A DNA stretch of 64,000 nucleotides, taken from positions 1,612,001-1,676,000 of the forward strand of contig NZ_OW235315.1 in the NCBI RefSeq assembly GCF_934924865.1, written 5' to 3'. The position numbers were made by a program, and so were the translations under genes. The notes below the pieces were generated by a model. It had not been told where the DNA came from. It saw only the letters and a list, made by a program, of their open reading frames with translations, and searched no databases. Positions within the stretch are counted from its first letter, which is position 1. Each line of letters starts with the position of its first letter. Origin of the DNA: Tepidibacter aestuarii (GTDB taxonomy: Bacteria > Bacillota > Clostridia > Peptostreptococcales > Peptostreptococcaceae). Below are positions 27,658-36,957 of this stretch, one piece after another.

Positions 27658-29646
27658 ATGAAAACTAAATTTAATAAAATTTTTGAACCGATTACAATTG
27701 GAAGAATGACTATTAAAAATAGAACTTCTATGGCCCCAATGGGTTTAGTATGTTATTCTGATGCAAATGGTGGATTTAATGACGAGGCACAAAACTATTA
27801 TATTGAACGTGCTAAAGGTGGAGTTGGTCTAATTGTTACAGGTATTTGCTGTGTAAACTATGATGAACTTCCAGAACAAGCATTGCCTTGTCCAACACAT
27901 AATCCTTTAATGTTTTGTAAATCTACAGCACAAATGGTAGAAAAAATTCATGCACATGATGCGAAAATTTTCCTACAACTTACTGGTGGACTTGGACGTT
28001 CTGCAATGCCTGCATTTATAAAAAAGGCAGTTGCTCCTTCAGAAAATAGCAATCGATTTGATCCAAGCATTAGTCATAGAGAAATGACAAAGGAAGAGAT
28101 TGAAAAACTAATTCAGGACTTTATACAAAGTGCAGCAATAGCACAAAAATCAGGTTTTGATGGTGTAGAAATTCATGCTGTGCATGAGGGCTACCTACTT
28201 GACCAATTTGCATTATCTATTTTTAATAAACGTACAGACGAATATGGTGGAGATTTACATGGCAGACTAAAAGTTGCTACTGATATTGTAAAGGGTATTA
28301 AAGCTGTTTGTGGAGCTGATTTCCCTGTTTCACTTCGTTTTAGTGTAAAAAGCTTTATGAAGGGAATACGTCAAGGTGCACTACCAGGAGAAGAATTTAT
28401 AGAAGTAGGTAAGGACTATGATGAAGGAATCGAATCAGCAAAAATTCTTGTAGATGCTGGATATGATATCCTTAATGTAGATGCTGGTACTTATGATTCT
28501 TGGTACTGGAATCATCCACCTATGTATTTTGAAAAGGGTATGTACCGTGAATTTGGACGTATTGTAAAAAAAGCAGTGGATGTTCCTGTTATACTTGCTG
28601 GACGTATGGATGATCCTGAAATTGCCATTGATGCACTAAATGGTTGCTGTGATATTGTTTCATATGGTCGTCCATTACTTGCTGATGCACATTTAGTAAA
28701 CAAGATTAAAACAAATAACTTAGAAGATATTAGACCTTGTCTTTCATGCCATGATGGATGTATGGGCCGTATCGCTCATGGACTTCCTTTATCTTGTGCA
28801 GTAAATCCTGCTTGTGGACGTGAGGTTAAATATGGTTTAACTCCTGCTGCTGAGAAGAAAAATATTCTTATTGTAGGTGGTGGTGTAGCAGGTTTAGAAA
28901 GCGCACGTGTTTGTGCAGCACGTGGTCATAAAGTAGAACTTGTAGAAGCTAGTGGACAACTAGGTGGAAATATTATTCCTGGTGGTGTACCAGATTTTAA
29001 AGAAGATGATCACGCTTTAATTAAATGGTATGAAAATCAGCTTGCAAAATTAGGTGTAGCAGTAAAGAAAAACACAAAGGTAGATCGTGCTTATATTGAA
29101 AATAGTGATGCAGATGCTGTAATTACAGCAACTGGTTCTAAACCAATCAAACCAAACTTTGGAGATAAAAACCATATTTGTACAGCAAATGATGTTCTAA
29201 ATGGAGAATGTGAATTTGGTGAAAAAATAGCAGTTGTAGGTGGAGGCCTTGTAGGCTGTGAAACTGCTCTTTGGTTAGCACAAAAAGGTAAGAATGTATG
29301 TATAGTAGAAATGATGCCTGATATTGCTGGAGGCCCACATGGTATTCCGTTTATGAATTATGATATGTTAAAAGATTTATTAGCAGCTAACGATAATATA
29401 GATGTTTATTGCAACACAAAATTAATGCAAGTAAACGATAATTCTGTAATTTTAGAAGATGAAAATGGAACAAAAGAAGTTGAAGTTGACACTGTAATAA
29501 CAGCTATTGGATATCGAAGTGAAAATACATTACAAAAAGAATTACAAGACATTGCAATTCCAGTTTATAATATAGGAGATTCTCGTGAGGTTAAAAATAT
29601 TATGAACGCTATTTGGGATGCTTACGAAGTTGCAAAGAATATTTAA
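27658..29646 (+). CDS. 2-enoate reductase / 2,4-dienoyl-CoA reductase-type flavoenzyme
   Basis: The 662-residue protein has the OYE-like FMN TIM barrel (about 1-345: FEPITIGRMTIKNRTSMAPMG, GFDGVEIHAVHEGYLLDQF, SYGRPLLADAHLV), a 4Fe-4S site CLSCHDGCMGR...CAVNPACG, and FAD/NAD(H) Rossmann domains (NILIVGGGVAGLESARVCA, KIAVVGGGLVGCETALWLA). Such anaerobic enzymes reduce C=C bonds of enoates or dienoyl thioesters. ATG at 27658 follows AAAAGGAGATG. It leads an operon with the duplicated cupin; the substrate is unknown. Confidence 0.94.
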   Translation: MKTKFNKIFEPITIGRMTIKNRTSMAPMGLVCYSDANGGFNDEAQNYYIERAKGGVGLIVTGICCVNYDELPEQALPCPTHNPLMFCKSTAQMVEKIHAHDAKIFLQLTGGLGRSAMPAFIKKAVAPSENSNRFDPSISHREMTKEEIEKLIQDFIQSAAIAQKSGFDGVEIHAVHEGYLLDQFALSIFNKRTDEYGGDLHGRLKVATDIVKGIKAVCGADFPVSLRFSVKSFMKGIRQGALPGEEFIEVGKDYDEGIESAKILVDAGYDILNVDAGTYDSWYWNHPPMYFEKGMYREFGRIVKKAVDVPVILAGRMDDPEIAIDALNGCCDIVSYGRPLLADAHLVNKIKTNNLEDIRPCLSCHDGCMGRIAHGLPLSCAVNPACGREVKYGLTPAAEKKNILIVGGGVAGLESARVCAARGHKVELVEASGQLGGNIIPGGVPDFKEDDHALIKWYENQLAKLGVAVKKNTKVDRAYIENSDADAVITATGSKPIKPNFGDKNHICTANDVLNGECEFGEKIAVVGGGLVGCETALWLAQKGKNVCIVEMMPDIAGGPHGIPFMNYDMLKDLLAANDNIDVYCNTKLMQVNDNSVILEDENGTKEVEVDTVITAIGYRSENTLQKELQDIAIPVYNIGDSREVKNIMNAIWDAYEVAKNI

Positions 29647-29672
29647 AAATTGATGATGAAAGGATTTTAATT

Positions 29673-30575
29673 ATGCCAAATAAATATGAACACTTAATAA
29701 TGAAAGATATACAATGGACAAAAAGTTTACCAGACCACGAAGGATCCATAGGAGATAAAGGTTTTCCAATATTAATGAGCAATAAATTTGTGCCAGAAGC
29801 AAAAGCATGGGTTTGCCCTGCACTATTAAGAGCAGATAAAAAAACAAGTGAAGCAATTGCAAATGGATCATTTGGTAAAGCGACTCCACATATACATGAT
29901 GGAGATGAGATGTACTTAATCCTAGGAGAAGAAAACTCTTCAACAATTGCAGTGACTTTAGGAGACGATTATTATGAAGTTACTACACCAGCAGCTGTAT
30001 ATATTCCAGCAGGTTTACCACACTCAATTGAAGCAAAGAGAATAGATGAAGGTAAATTTGGTGGTGCATGTCCAATATTCCTAGGAACTGAATATATCAC
30101 AAAACCTGTACCAGAAAATCCATTAAAAATTGAAAATACTGAGAAGTTGGTAATGAAAGATATACAATGGGTGAAAAGTTTACCAGACCATGAAGGTTCC
30201 ATTGGTGATAAAGGTTTCCCAATATTAATGAGTAACGAATTTGTTCCAGAAGCTAAAGCATGGGTTTGTCCAGCTCTTTTAACAGCGGATAAAAAGACAA
30301 GTGAAGCAATTGCAAATGGATCATTTGGTAAAGCGACTCCACATATACATGATGGAGATGAGATGTATTTGCTCGTTGGGGATGAAAATTCTTCAACAAT
30401 TGCTGTGACTTTAGGCGGAGAATACTATGAAGTTACTACACCAGCAGCTGTATATATTCCAGCAGGTTTACCGCATTCAATTGAAGCTAAAAGAATAGAT
30501 GAAGGTAAATTTGGTGGTGCATGTCCAGTATTTTTAGGAACAGAATATATAACAAAACCTGTGCCAGAAAAATAA
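29673..30575 (+). CDS. Tandem-duplicated cupin protein
   Basis: The 300-residue protein consists of two nearly identical cupin domains, about 1-148 and 155-300. Both contain MKDIQW, KSLPDHEGSIGDKGFPILMS, EAKAWVCPALL, GKATPHIHDGDEMYL and PAGLPHSIEAKRIDEGKFGG. Metal ligands HIHDGDE and H of LPHS are kept in both. The nucleotide sequences also stay close, so the duplication is recent or maintained by conversion. ATG at 29673 is preceded by AAAGGATTTT. It directly follows the oxidoreductase and may act on the same metabolite (isomerase or dioxygenase); that is inference. Confidence 0.9.
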   Translation: MPNKYEHLIMKDIQWTKSLPDHEGSIGDKGFPILMSNKFVPEAKAWVCPALLRADKKTSEAIANGSFGKATPHIHDGDEMYLILGEENSSTIAVTLGDDYYEVTTPAAVYIPAGLPHSIEAKRIDEGKFGGACPIFLGTEYITKPVPENPLKIENTEKLVMKDIQWVKSLPDHEGSIGDKGFPILMSNEFVPEAKAWVCPALLTADKKTSEAIANGSFGKATPHIHDGDEMYLLVGDENSSTIAVTLGGEYYEVTTPAAVYIPAGLPHSIEAKRIDEGKFGGACPVFLGTEYITKPVPEK

Positions 30576-30629
30576 TTGAATGCCAAAATAATGGTTGTGG
30601 TGCAAAAAGTAGAATAGTGGTAATAAGTT

Positions 30630-30839
30630 AAGTACTTAAATAATATTATAGAACAAGACCATAGGTTTATAAAATGGAAGATAAATAATATGTTAGGATT
30701 TCATAGTTTTGAAACATCAGAAAAAACTATTTGTGGAATCGAAACAATGAATATGATTAGAAAAGGGCAGGTTGAAGAAATTCAATGTGCCCTTTCTGAA
30801 ATTGAGTTCATAAATAAAATTATGAGAGTTAAGGTATAA
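30630..30839 (+). pseudogene. IS6-family transposase fragment (C-terminus)
   Basis: The frame KYLNNIIEQDHRFIKWKINN followed by MLGFHSFETSEKTICGIETM and NMIRKGQ matches the C-terminal part of IS6/IS26-type DDE transposases, including the conserved N-N-x-x-EQDHR. No 5' half and no terminal repeats are visible, so it is a remnant between the cupin gene and the amidohydrolase gene. Confidence 0.75.
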
Positions 30840-30888
30840 GGAAATATTAAATTTGATGGGTATTTTTTATAATTTATAATTTTAAACC

Positions 30889-30926
30889 AGAACAGGTGGA
30901 AATGTTATACCAGGAGGAATACCTTA
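30889..30926 (+). pseudogene. Scrap of a second enoate-reductase gene
   Basis: In one frame the sequence reads TGGNVIPGGIP, matching LGGNIIPGGVP in the flavoenzyme at 27658 but diverged at third positions. It suggests that a paralogous gene once lay here and was lost. Confidence 0.4.
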
Positions 30927-31035
30927 ACTTTTGCACCTAATTTTGATAATTGCAAAAACAATGCCACTACAATCTGAATTGAAGGCAATACAAGACTAAA
31001 AAATCTTTATTTAATATATTAAGGGAGATGAAAAA

Positions 31036-32415
31036 ATGAAAAATGATATATTTTCAATTGTTGACAGTAAAGCTGAATTAATAAAAGATGTGGGTAAAAA
31101 AATATGGGAAAACCCTGAATTAGGATATAAAGAGAAATTTGCATCTTCACTACTAAAAGAAACATTAAAAGATGCTGGATTTTTAATAAAAGAAGTAGAA
31201 GGCATTCCAACAGCATTTATTGCTGAATATGGAAGTGGCTCACCTATAATTGGTATTTTAGGAGAATATGATGCACTTCCAAGTCTTTCACAAAAGGTAA
31301 GTACTGTTAAAGAATCTGTGATTGAGAATGGAAACGGACATGGATGTGGTCATAACTTAATTGGAGTAGGTGGTGTTGGCGCATGTCTTTCTGTAAAGGA
31401 AATGATTGAAAAAGGTGAGCTTTCAGGAACAATACGTTTTTATGGATGCCCTGCTGAAGAATTACTATCTGGAAAAACTTTTATGGCACAAAAGGGTGTT
31501 TTTGATGATTTAGACACAGCATTGACATGGCATCCATTCAGTTTTAACGGAGTATGTGGATTTTCAACTAATGCTATGTTATCAGCAGAATTTTTCTTCA
31601 AAGGAGTATCTTCTCATGCAGGACAAGAGCCTGAAAAAGGAAGAAGTGCATTAGATGCTGTTGAACTTATGAATGTTGGAACAAACTATTTAAGAGAGCA
31701 TATAATTGATGGTGCTAGAATGCATTATACTATAACAAACGGTGGAGTTGCTCCTAATATTGTACCAGCAGAGGCTTCTGTATGGTATTATGTAAGAGCT
31801 CCTAAAAAGTCAGATGTATATGACATATTTGATAGACTAGTTAAAGTATCACAAGGTGCAGCTCTTATGACAGAAACAGAGGTTGAATATAAAATTAAAG
31901 CTGACTGTTATAATGTTTTAAATAATAGAACTTTAGAAGAATTACTTTCTAAGAACATGAAAGAAGCAGGAAAAGTAGGATTTACCGAAGAAGATAAAGA
32001 ATTTGCTGAAAAACTTGTACAAACTATTCCAGAAAATGTATATAAGAAAGAACTAAATAAATTAGGGTTAAAAGAAGGTACCTATATTGATGAAAGAGCT
32101 CTTGGAGTTACTGGTAAAGGAATCGTTATGGGTGGCTCAACTGATGTAGGTGATGTGTCTTATAAAGTTCCTACTGCACAATTTGGAACAGCTTGTATTC
32201 CTGTAGGAGTTGCAGGCCATTCATGGCAAGCTACTTCATCATTTGGTTCGGAATTAGGCTTAAAAGGAGCCGTATATGCCTCTAAAGTATTAGCAGGAAG
32301 TCTTTATGACTTATTATCAGATGGAAAGGATATATTAGATAAAGCTAAAGAAGAGTTTAAAGAAGTTAGTGAAGAATATCAAACAAGATTGCCAAAAGAA
32401 TTTAAAAACGATTAA
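31036..32415 (+). CDS. M20-family amidohydrolase (AbgB/aminobenzoyl-glutamate hydrolase-like)
   Basis: The 459-residue protein has the M20 metallopeptidase pattern: GILGEYDALP (metal-ligand region, about 75-84), NGHGCGHNLIG (His ligand, about 99-109), GCPAEELLSGKTFM (catalytic Glu, about 136), and SHAGQEPEKGRSALDAVELM of the dimerisation domain. It is closest in pattern to AbgB-type hydrolases, which split N-acyl or p-aminobenzoyl-glutamate amides. AAGGGAGATGAAAAA precedes the ATG. It is in line with the flavoenzyme and cupin genes but separated by an IS scar. Confidence 0.92.
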   Translation: MKNDIFSIVDSKAELIKDVGKKIWENPELGYKEKFASSLLKETLKDAGFLIKEVEGIPTAFIAEYGSGSPIIGILGEYDALPSLSQKVSTVKESVIENGNGHGCGHNLIGVGGVGACLSVKEMIEKGELSGTIRFYGCPAEELLSGKTFMAQKGVFDDLDTALTWHPFSFNGVCGFSTNAMLSAEFFFKGVSSHAGQEPEKGRSALDAVELMNVGTNYLREHIIDGARMHYTITNGGVAPNIVPAEASVWYYVRAPKKSDVYDIFDRLVKVSQGAALMTETEVEYKIKADCYNVLNNRTLEELLSKNMKEAGKVGFTEEDKEFAEKLVQTIPENVYKKELNKLGLKEGTYIDERALGVTGKGIVMGGSTDVGDVSYKVPTAQFGTACIPVGVAGHSWQATSSFGSELGLKGAVYASKVLAGSLYDLLSDGKDILDKAKEEFKEVSEEYQTRLPKEFKND

Positions 32416-32439
32416 TATTATTAACATATAATCTTAGAG

Positions 32440-32505
32440 TGGCCTGAACTCACTTAAGTAGACATTATAAATAGTCTATTTAAGTGAGTTTGTTTTTTCA
32501 AACTT
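32440..32505 (+). repeat. Repeat family D, copy 2
   Basis: AACTCACTTAAGTAGAC pairs with GTCTATTTAAGTGAGTT (16 of 17), followed by TGTTTTTTC. Relative to copy 1 both arms have changed together. It lies 25 bases after the M20 stop and can act as its terminator. Confidence 0.75.
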
Positions 32506-32582
32506 TAAAGGATACAAATATCTAAGAGTAGAGTATCTTCTTTTTTATGATATAAAATAGTTCAAGACATTAAGTATATAAG

Positions 32583-32708
32583 AAAAAAATAGACAAGCTA
32601 TGCTTGTACAATTAATGGGGAACACCCCAACAAGAATGCTTAGTACATTTAAAAAAATAATTATCTGCTAATTAAAAGGAAGGCGACTTGGAGTCACCTT
32701 CCTTTTAA
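32583..32708 (+). repeat. Repeat family A, copy 7
   Basis: ATAGACAAGCTATGCTTG, TGGGGAACACCCCA, CAAGAATGC, AATAATTATCTGCTAATTAA, then GGAAGGCGACT/AGTCACCTTCC. Linked to D copy 2 as copy 1 is to D copy 1. Confidence 0.8.
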
Positions 32709-32944
32709 TTATATTTAATAAAGTATATGAATATGTTTAAATGTATAGAACATGAATAAGGAGATATTCAGAAGTAATAATATGCAACTTTAAAAATCTT
32801 AATCTATTATCAAAGGTTAAGATTTTATATAATAACGTACATTATGAGAAGTATTAAATTCATTGATTAAATAATAAGAAATTTGTAACCTATTTTAATA
32901 GTTTTTTTATTTCAAAATATATCTGAAATTTATCTTTAACAAAT

Positions 32945-32987
32945 AAAGACCTCTTGTCTTCTGTAAAAAGAAAATAAGAGGTCTTTA
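32945..32987 (+). terminator. Terminator-like hairpin
   Basis: AAAGACCTCTTGTCTT...AATAAGAGGTCTTT. It stands in the 750-base gap between the amidohydrolase and alcohol dehydrogenase genes; no gene is seen around it. Confidence 0.55.
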
Positions 32988-33059
32988 TATATTTTGGGTT
33001 CTGGTGCAAAAAATATTAAATGCTAGAATAACCTCTTTTTCAATTTTACTTTATGTCAC

Positions 33060-33165
33060 TAAACTAAATAATTTATTGATGAATTAAACTTCAGCAAGGG
33101 CACATCGATTTATACCATCGACCTGCCCTTTTTTATCATATGAAAAACTTCAATTCCTTTTAACG
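33060..33165 (+). repeat. Repeat family E, copy 2 (with terminator hairpin)
   Basis: Same layout as the copy at 22990: CTAAATAATTTATTGATGAA, AAGGGCA...CTGCCCTTTTTT, TATCATATGAAAA. It lies 7 bases beyond the alcohol dehydrogenase stop, on the opposite strand, as copy 1 lies beyond the DUF3298 gene. Confidence 0.65.
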
Positions 33166-33171
33166 TTTGTA

Positions 33172-34323
33172 TTACAGAGCATTTTTATATATTTGAATAA
33201 CTTGCTCTAAAGTAGCTGTACGTGGGTTTGTAAATTGACAAATATCTAGCTTAGCATTGGTAGCCATAATTTCAAAATCTTCTTCTTTTACATCTAATTT
33301 AGCAAGACCAGATGGAATACCAATGGAAGTAGAAAGATTTCTGATAGCATCAATGGATTTTTGTCCTGCTTCATTAACAGATAAACCATCAATATTTTCG
33401 CCCATAGCTACTGCAATATCACTGTATCTTTCAGCATTACCAATAAGGTTAAATTGTGAAACATGTGGTAGAAGTATTGCATTACATACACCATGAGGTA
33501 AGTTGTAGAAACCACCTAATTGATGAGCCATAGCGTGGACATATCCTAAGGAAGCATTGTTAAATGCCATACCAGCTAAGAACTGAGCATATGCCATTTT
33601 TTCTCTAGCTTCTATGTTAGCGCCATTAGCAACTGCTTTAGGCAAGTATTCAACAATTAATTTGATTGCCGTTAAAGCAGCCGAGTCAGTTAGAGGATTT
33701 GCATCTATAGACACATAAGCTTCTACTGCATGGGTTAATGCATCCATACCCGTAGCAGCTGTTAAAGTAGGTGGTAAACCAACCATTAATTCAGGGTCAT
33801 TAATAGATATAGAAGGAGTAATACGCCAGTCAGCAATTGCCATTTTAACCTTACGATTAGTATCTGTGATAACAGCAAAACGAGTCATTTCAGAAGCAGT
33901 ACCAGCTGTTGTATTTATTGCAACCAATGGAACCAAAGGATTGTTAGATTTGTCAACTCCTTCGTAGTCATGAATCTTTCCACCGTTACCAGCGATTAAT
34001 CTAATACCTTTAGCACAGTCATGAGATGATCCTCCGCCTAATGATACCAGTATGTCACAATTTTCTTCTTCCCATACTTTTAAACCAGCCTCTACATTGT
34101 TATCTGTAGGGTTAGGCTCTGCTCCTCCAAATACAACTGCTTTTAGATTAGCCTCTTCAATAAATGCTTTGATTTTGTCTGCCATTCCTAACTTAACTAA
34201 ACCTGAATCTGTTACAATTAAAGCTTTTTCTCCGCCAAGTGATTTAATCCTATTTCCTATTTCTTGTACACAACCTGCTCCCTGTAAATTTACTGAAGGA
34301 ATAAAATACCCTGTTACCGCCAT
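33172..34323 (-). CDS. Iron-containing alcohol dehydrogenase (group III)
   Basis: The 383-residue protein is a full-length Fe-ADH. It has the NAD site LVSLGGGSSHDCAKGI (about 92-107), TTAGTASEMTRFAVI, and iron ligands in MDALTHAVEAYVS (Asp, His) and GYVHAMAHQLGGFYNLPHG (two His). It interconverts alcohols and aldehydes, such as ethanol, butanol or 1,3-propanediol. AGGGGAGATTTAA precedes the ATG. It is monocistronic, with repeat E at its 3' end. Confidence 0.95.
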   Translation of the reverse strand: MAVTGYFIPSVNLQGAGCVQEIGNRIKSLGGEKALIVTDSGLVKLGMADKIKAFIEEANLKAVVFGGAEPNPTDNNVEAGLKVWEEENCDILVSLGGGSSHDCAKGIRLIAGNGGKIHDYEGVDKSNNPLVPLVAINTTAGTASEMTRFAVITDTNRKVKMAIADWRITPSISINDPELMVGLPPTLTAATGMDALTHAVEAYVSIDANPLTDSAALTAIKLIVEYLPKAVANGANIEAREKMAYAQFLAGMAFNNASLGYVHAMAHQLGGFYNLPHGVCNAILLPHVSQFNLIGNAERYSDIAVAMGENIDGLSVNEAGQKSIDAIRNLSTSIGIPSGLAKLDVKEEDFEIMATNAKLDICQFTNPRTATLEQVIQIYKNAL

Positions 34324-34614
34324 TTAAATCTCCCCTTTAAAATTAAATTTTAAATAAATTATACATAATTCCAATCTTCTCTTTGTCAACAAAATAGGAA
34401 GGATGAAACTATGTTATTTGTAATGTTATGATAGAAATATGCAAAATATACCTATTAGGGGTAAAGGGTAGCTGTCACCAGGTGCAACTTATTACATTAA
34501 AAAATATCATCGTACCATTAATTAATCCTTAAATACCGTTTTAGTGATTAATTACGGGGCTTTTTATTATTTTATTGTGAAGTTGTAGTTAATTTATATT
34601 AAATTTATTATCCT

Positions 34615-34735
34615 ATTAAAAACACTAATTACAGTCAAACTAAATAAACACAAACCACCAAAACAGTAGCCAACCAAAGCTACTGTTTTTTGTTGCACAA
34701 ATATAAATATGTACAAAATTATCCCTCCTATATTA
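34615..34735 (+). repeat. Cassette-boundary repeat B, copy 1 (right part altered)
   Basis: Left block TTAAAAACACTAATTACAGT, hairpin AACAGTAGC / CAACCAAA / GCTACTGTT at 34662-34687, T6 and TTGCACAAATA are present; the promoter-like end is changed. It marks the left limit of the array. Confidence 0.85.
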
Positions 34736-34813
34736 GACTATACGGTTTTTCTATATATGTCTATCTAACATGGATAATAACAACATGTGTTTTTAAATTA
34801 TATTATCAATAGA

Positions 34814-34849
34814 AGACCGTAGGTTGTTATAAATTATAGCCTACGGTCT
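34814..34849 (-). terminator. Terminator hairpin after the YVTN-repeat gene
   Basis: AGACCGTAGG and CCTACGGTCT form a perfect 10-bp stem, 36 bases beyond the stop of the minus-strand beta-propeller gene. The T tract is weak. Confidence 0.55.
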
Positions 34850-34884
34850 GATGAGTTTTAAATAATTATTTAAAAGTGTCAAAA

Positions 34885-36585
34885 TTATTTAGTTGTTAAA
34901 TTATAAATATAGATGGTTGAGTTCCCTAGATTTTTTAGTGATACATTTTCAACAGGGTATGGTCCACCTGGGAGATTTAGTTTAAATTGTTTTAGTTCCT
35001 CAGTTACAGTTGCAAAAGTAGAAGGCAAGCCATAAAGAAATACCATAACTCGAGAAGTTATACCAGGGTCGGTCTTTGCAACAAACATAATACTATTTAT
35101 TTCAGAAGGTTCATTAGGTAAAGGATAACTTTTACCTGGTGATATTATTATTCCTTTATTAGGACAACATTGTTTTGGTTCACAGTTTTTTAAAACCGGT
35201 ACTTCAAATTGAACAAGTTTTTTAGATTTAACAACTGCAGTTACTTTTACAGTACAACATAACTTATTATTGCAAGATACCATTCCAACATGACTTGATT
35301 GGCTACATGAACAAGTTACATTATTAATATCACAGTATACATCTGCACCTTCTGGTTTAACAAGAGTAATATTCTTATCAAAACATGCTACTCTTTTAAA
35401 TGTGTTGTCATTAAAGCATTTGCTTGTAAAACTAATAAGTACTTTTATTTGCAATTTTACATCCACTAAATCTTGTTGTTGATCTATTTGAGTTATATCC
35501 AATATACTACATTTAGTTTTTATAATATTACATTGAATGTCTTGAGTTTTATTTGAATTTGGAACTTCAAAAGTTTTTCGAAGTTCTTCTTCAAACATAC
35601 ATGAGTCAAAGATTCTTGTTGTTTCAATACACATTCTATCTAAAGGAGTTGGGCATGGAAAATCAATATTTGCTATTGCTATTCCAAGAGGTAAAGCTCC
35701 AACAGGGATAGTGTCTACAACTATATTTGTATTTGTGTCAATTACAGAAACATTATCATCACAAGTGTTTGTAACATAAGCAAAATTTCCATCTGGTGTT
35801 ATTGCTATACCCAAAGGGCAAGCTCCAACAGGCACACTCTGAACCACTGTATTTGTGTCTGTGTCAATTACAGAAACATTATCATCAAAAATGTTTGTAA
35901 CATAAGCAAAATTTCCATCTGGTGTTATTGCAATATAAGAAGGTGCAGTGCCAACAGTTATGGTATCTACCACTATATTAGTACTTGTATTTATTACAGA
36001 TACAGTATTAGTTACAGCGCTCTGTCCTTGATTTGCAACATAAGCAAAGTTACCATTTGGAGTTATTGCTATGCCTTGGGGAAAATCTCCGACAGTTATG
36101 GTATTCACTACTGTATTTGTATTAGTATCTATAACAGATACATTATCTGATTTTGTATTTGTAACATAAGCAAAATTTCCATTTGGAGTTATTGCTATAC
36201 CGATAGGATCCCTGCCAACAGGTATAGTATCTACAACTATATTTGTATTTGTGTCTATGACTGATACAGTACTTGAAACAGAGGTTGCAAGACCAGAGTT
36301 TGTGACATAGACATATTTACCATTGGGTGTTATTTCTATACCTACAGGGAAATCTCCAACAGTTATAGTATCTACAACTGTATTGGTGCATGTATCTATA
36401 ACGGCCACCACATTATAGAGATTTGTAACATAAGCAAATTTACCATCTGGTGTTATTGCAATAACTTTTGTAAAATTATCAACAGATAAAACAGGTATAG
36501 TATTCACCACTGTATTGGTATTTGTATCTATAACTGATACTTTATTACCACCATTTGCAACATAAGCAAAAGTAGGCATATTCAT
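34885..36585 (-). CDS. YVTN-family beta-propeller repeat protein
   Basis: The N-terminal 320 residues are seven or more near-identical blades of about 42 residues, each with VSVIDTNTNTVV(N/D)TI(P/T)VG, then GIAITP(D/N)G(N/K)FAYVTN. This is the YVTN propeller seen in surface-layer and cell-surface proteins. The C-terminal part (about 330-567) is Cys-rich (CSCSQSS, NNKLCCTVKV, KQCCPNKG) and resembles domains of clostridial spore-coat/exosporium-type proteins, which is a tentative link. No signal peptide. AGGGG precedes the TTG/ATG start. The repeats are also conserved at DNA level, which may cause copy-number change or assembly collapse. Confidence 0.85.
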   Translation of the reverse strand: MNMPTFAYVANGGNKVSVIDTNTNTVVNTIPVLSVDNFTKVIAITPDGKFAYVTNLYNVVAVIDTCTNTVVDTITVGDFPVGIEITPNGKYVYVTNSGLATSVSSTVSVIDTNTNIVVDTIPVGRDPIGIAITPNGNFAYVTNTKSDNVSVIDTNTNTVVNTITVGDFPQGIAITPNGNFAYVANQGQSAVTNTVSVINTSTNIVVDTITVGTAPSYIAITPDGNFAYVTNIFDDNVSVIDTDTNTVVQSVPVGACPLGIAITPDGNFAYVTNTCDDNVSVIDTNTNIVVDTIPVGALPLGIAIANIDFPCPTPLDRMCIETTRIFDSCMFEEELRKTFEVPNSNKTQDIQCNIIKTKCSILDITQIDQQQDLVDVKLQIKVLISFTSKCFNDNTFKRVACFDKNITLVKPEGADVYCDINNVTCSCSQSSHVGMVSCNNKLCCTVKVTAVVKSKKLVQFEVPVLKNCEPKQCCPNKGIIISPGKSYPLPNEPSEINSIMFVAKTDPGITSRVMVFLYGLPSTFATVTEELKQFKLNLPGGPYPVENVSLKNLGNSTIYIYNLTTK

Positions 36586-36816
36586 CAACCCCTATATATT
36601 TGTCTTATTATTATATATGTTAGTATATAACAATAAGTTAATAGTTTTAGGAGCTATAGACTATAAAAGCTATTTGCAATTTAGGATGTTGGAAATGTAT
36701 AATGAGAGAATAATCCAAATAACTTTAATTTTGGATTTTACCAAAAAAATATTCCACAAATTAATCGTCAATTATTATTCAAATTGTCAAAATAATTCAA
36801 ATGAAGTATTAGAATA

Positions 36817-36942
36817 ATAGGTATAAGTGAAAGTCCTACTTGTAGTTATGACAAAAATAAAGGTATACTATTTGAAGAAATATTTGATTTATTAAATCAT
36901 AAATCTATTTCTATACCTGTATTAAATGTATTAACAAACTAA
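36817..36942 (+). pseudogene. Remnant of a TudS-like (DUF523-type) desulfidase gene
   Basis: A 41-codon open stretch without start reads IGISESPTCSYDKNKGILFE then EIFDLLNHKSISIPVLNV and stops. It resembles the C-terminal part of the TudS/DUF523-type family (GISxSPTC...GxxFEE). It has no upstream remainder. Confidence 0.5.
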
Positions 36943-36957
36943 GGATATTAAAAGAGG

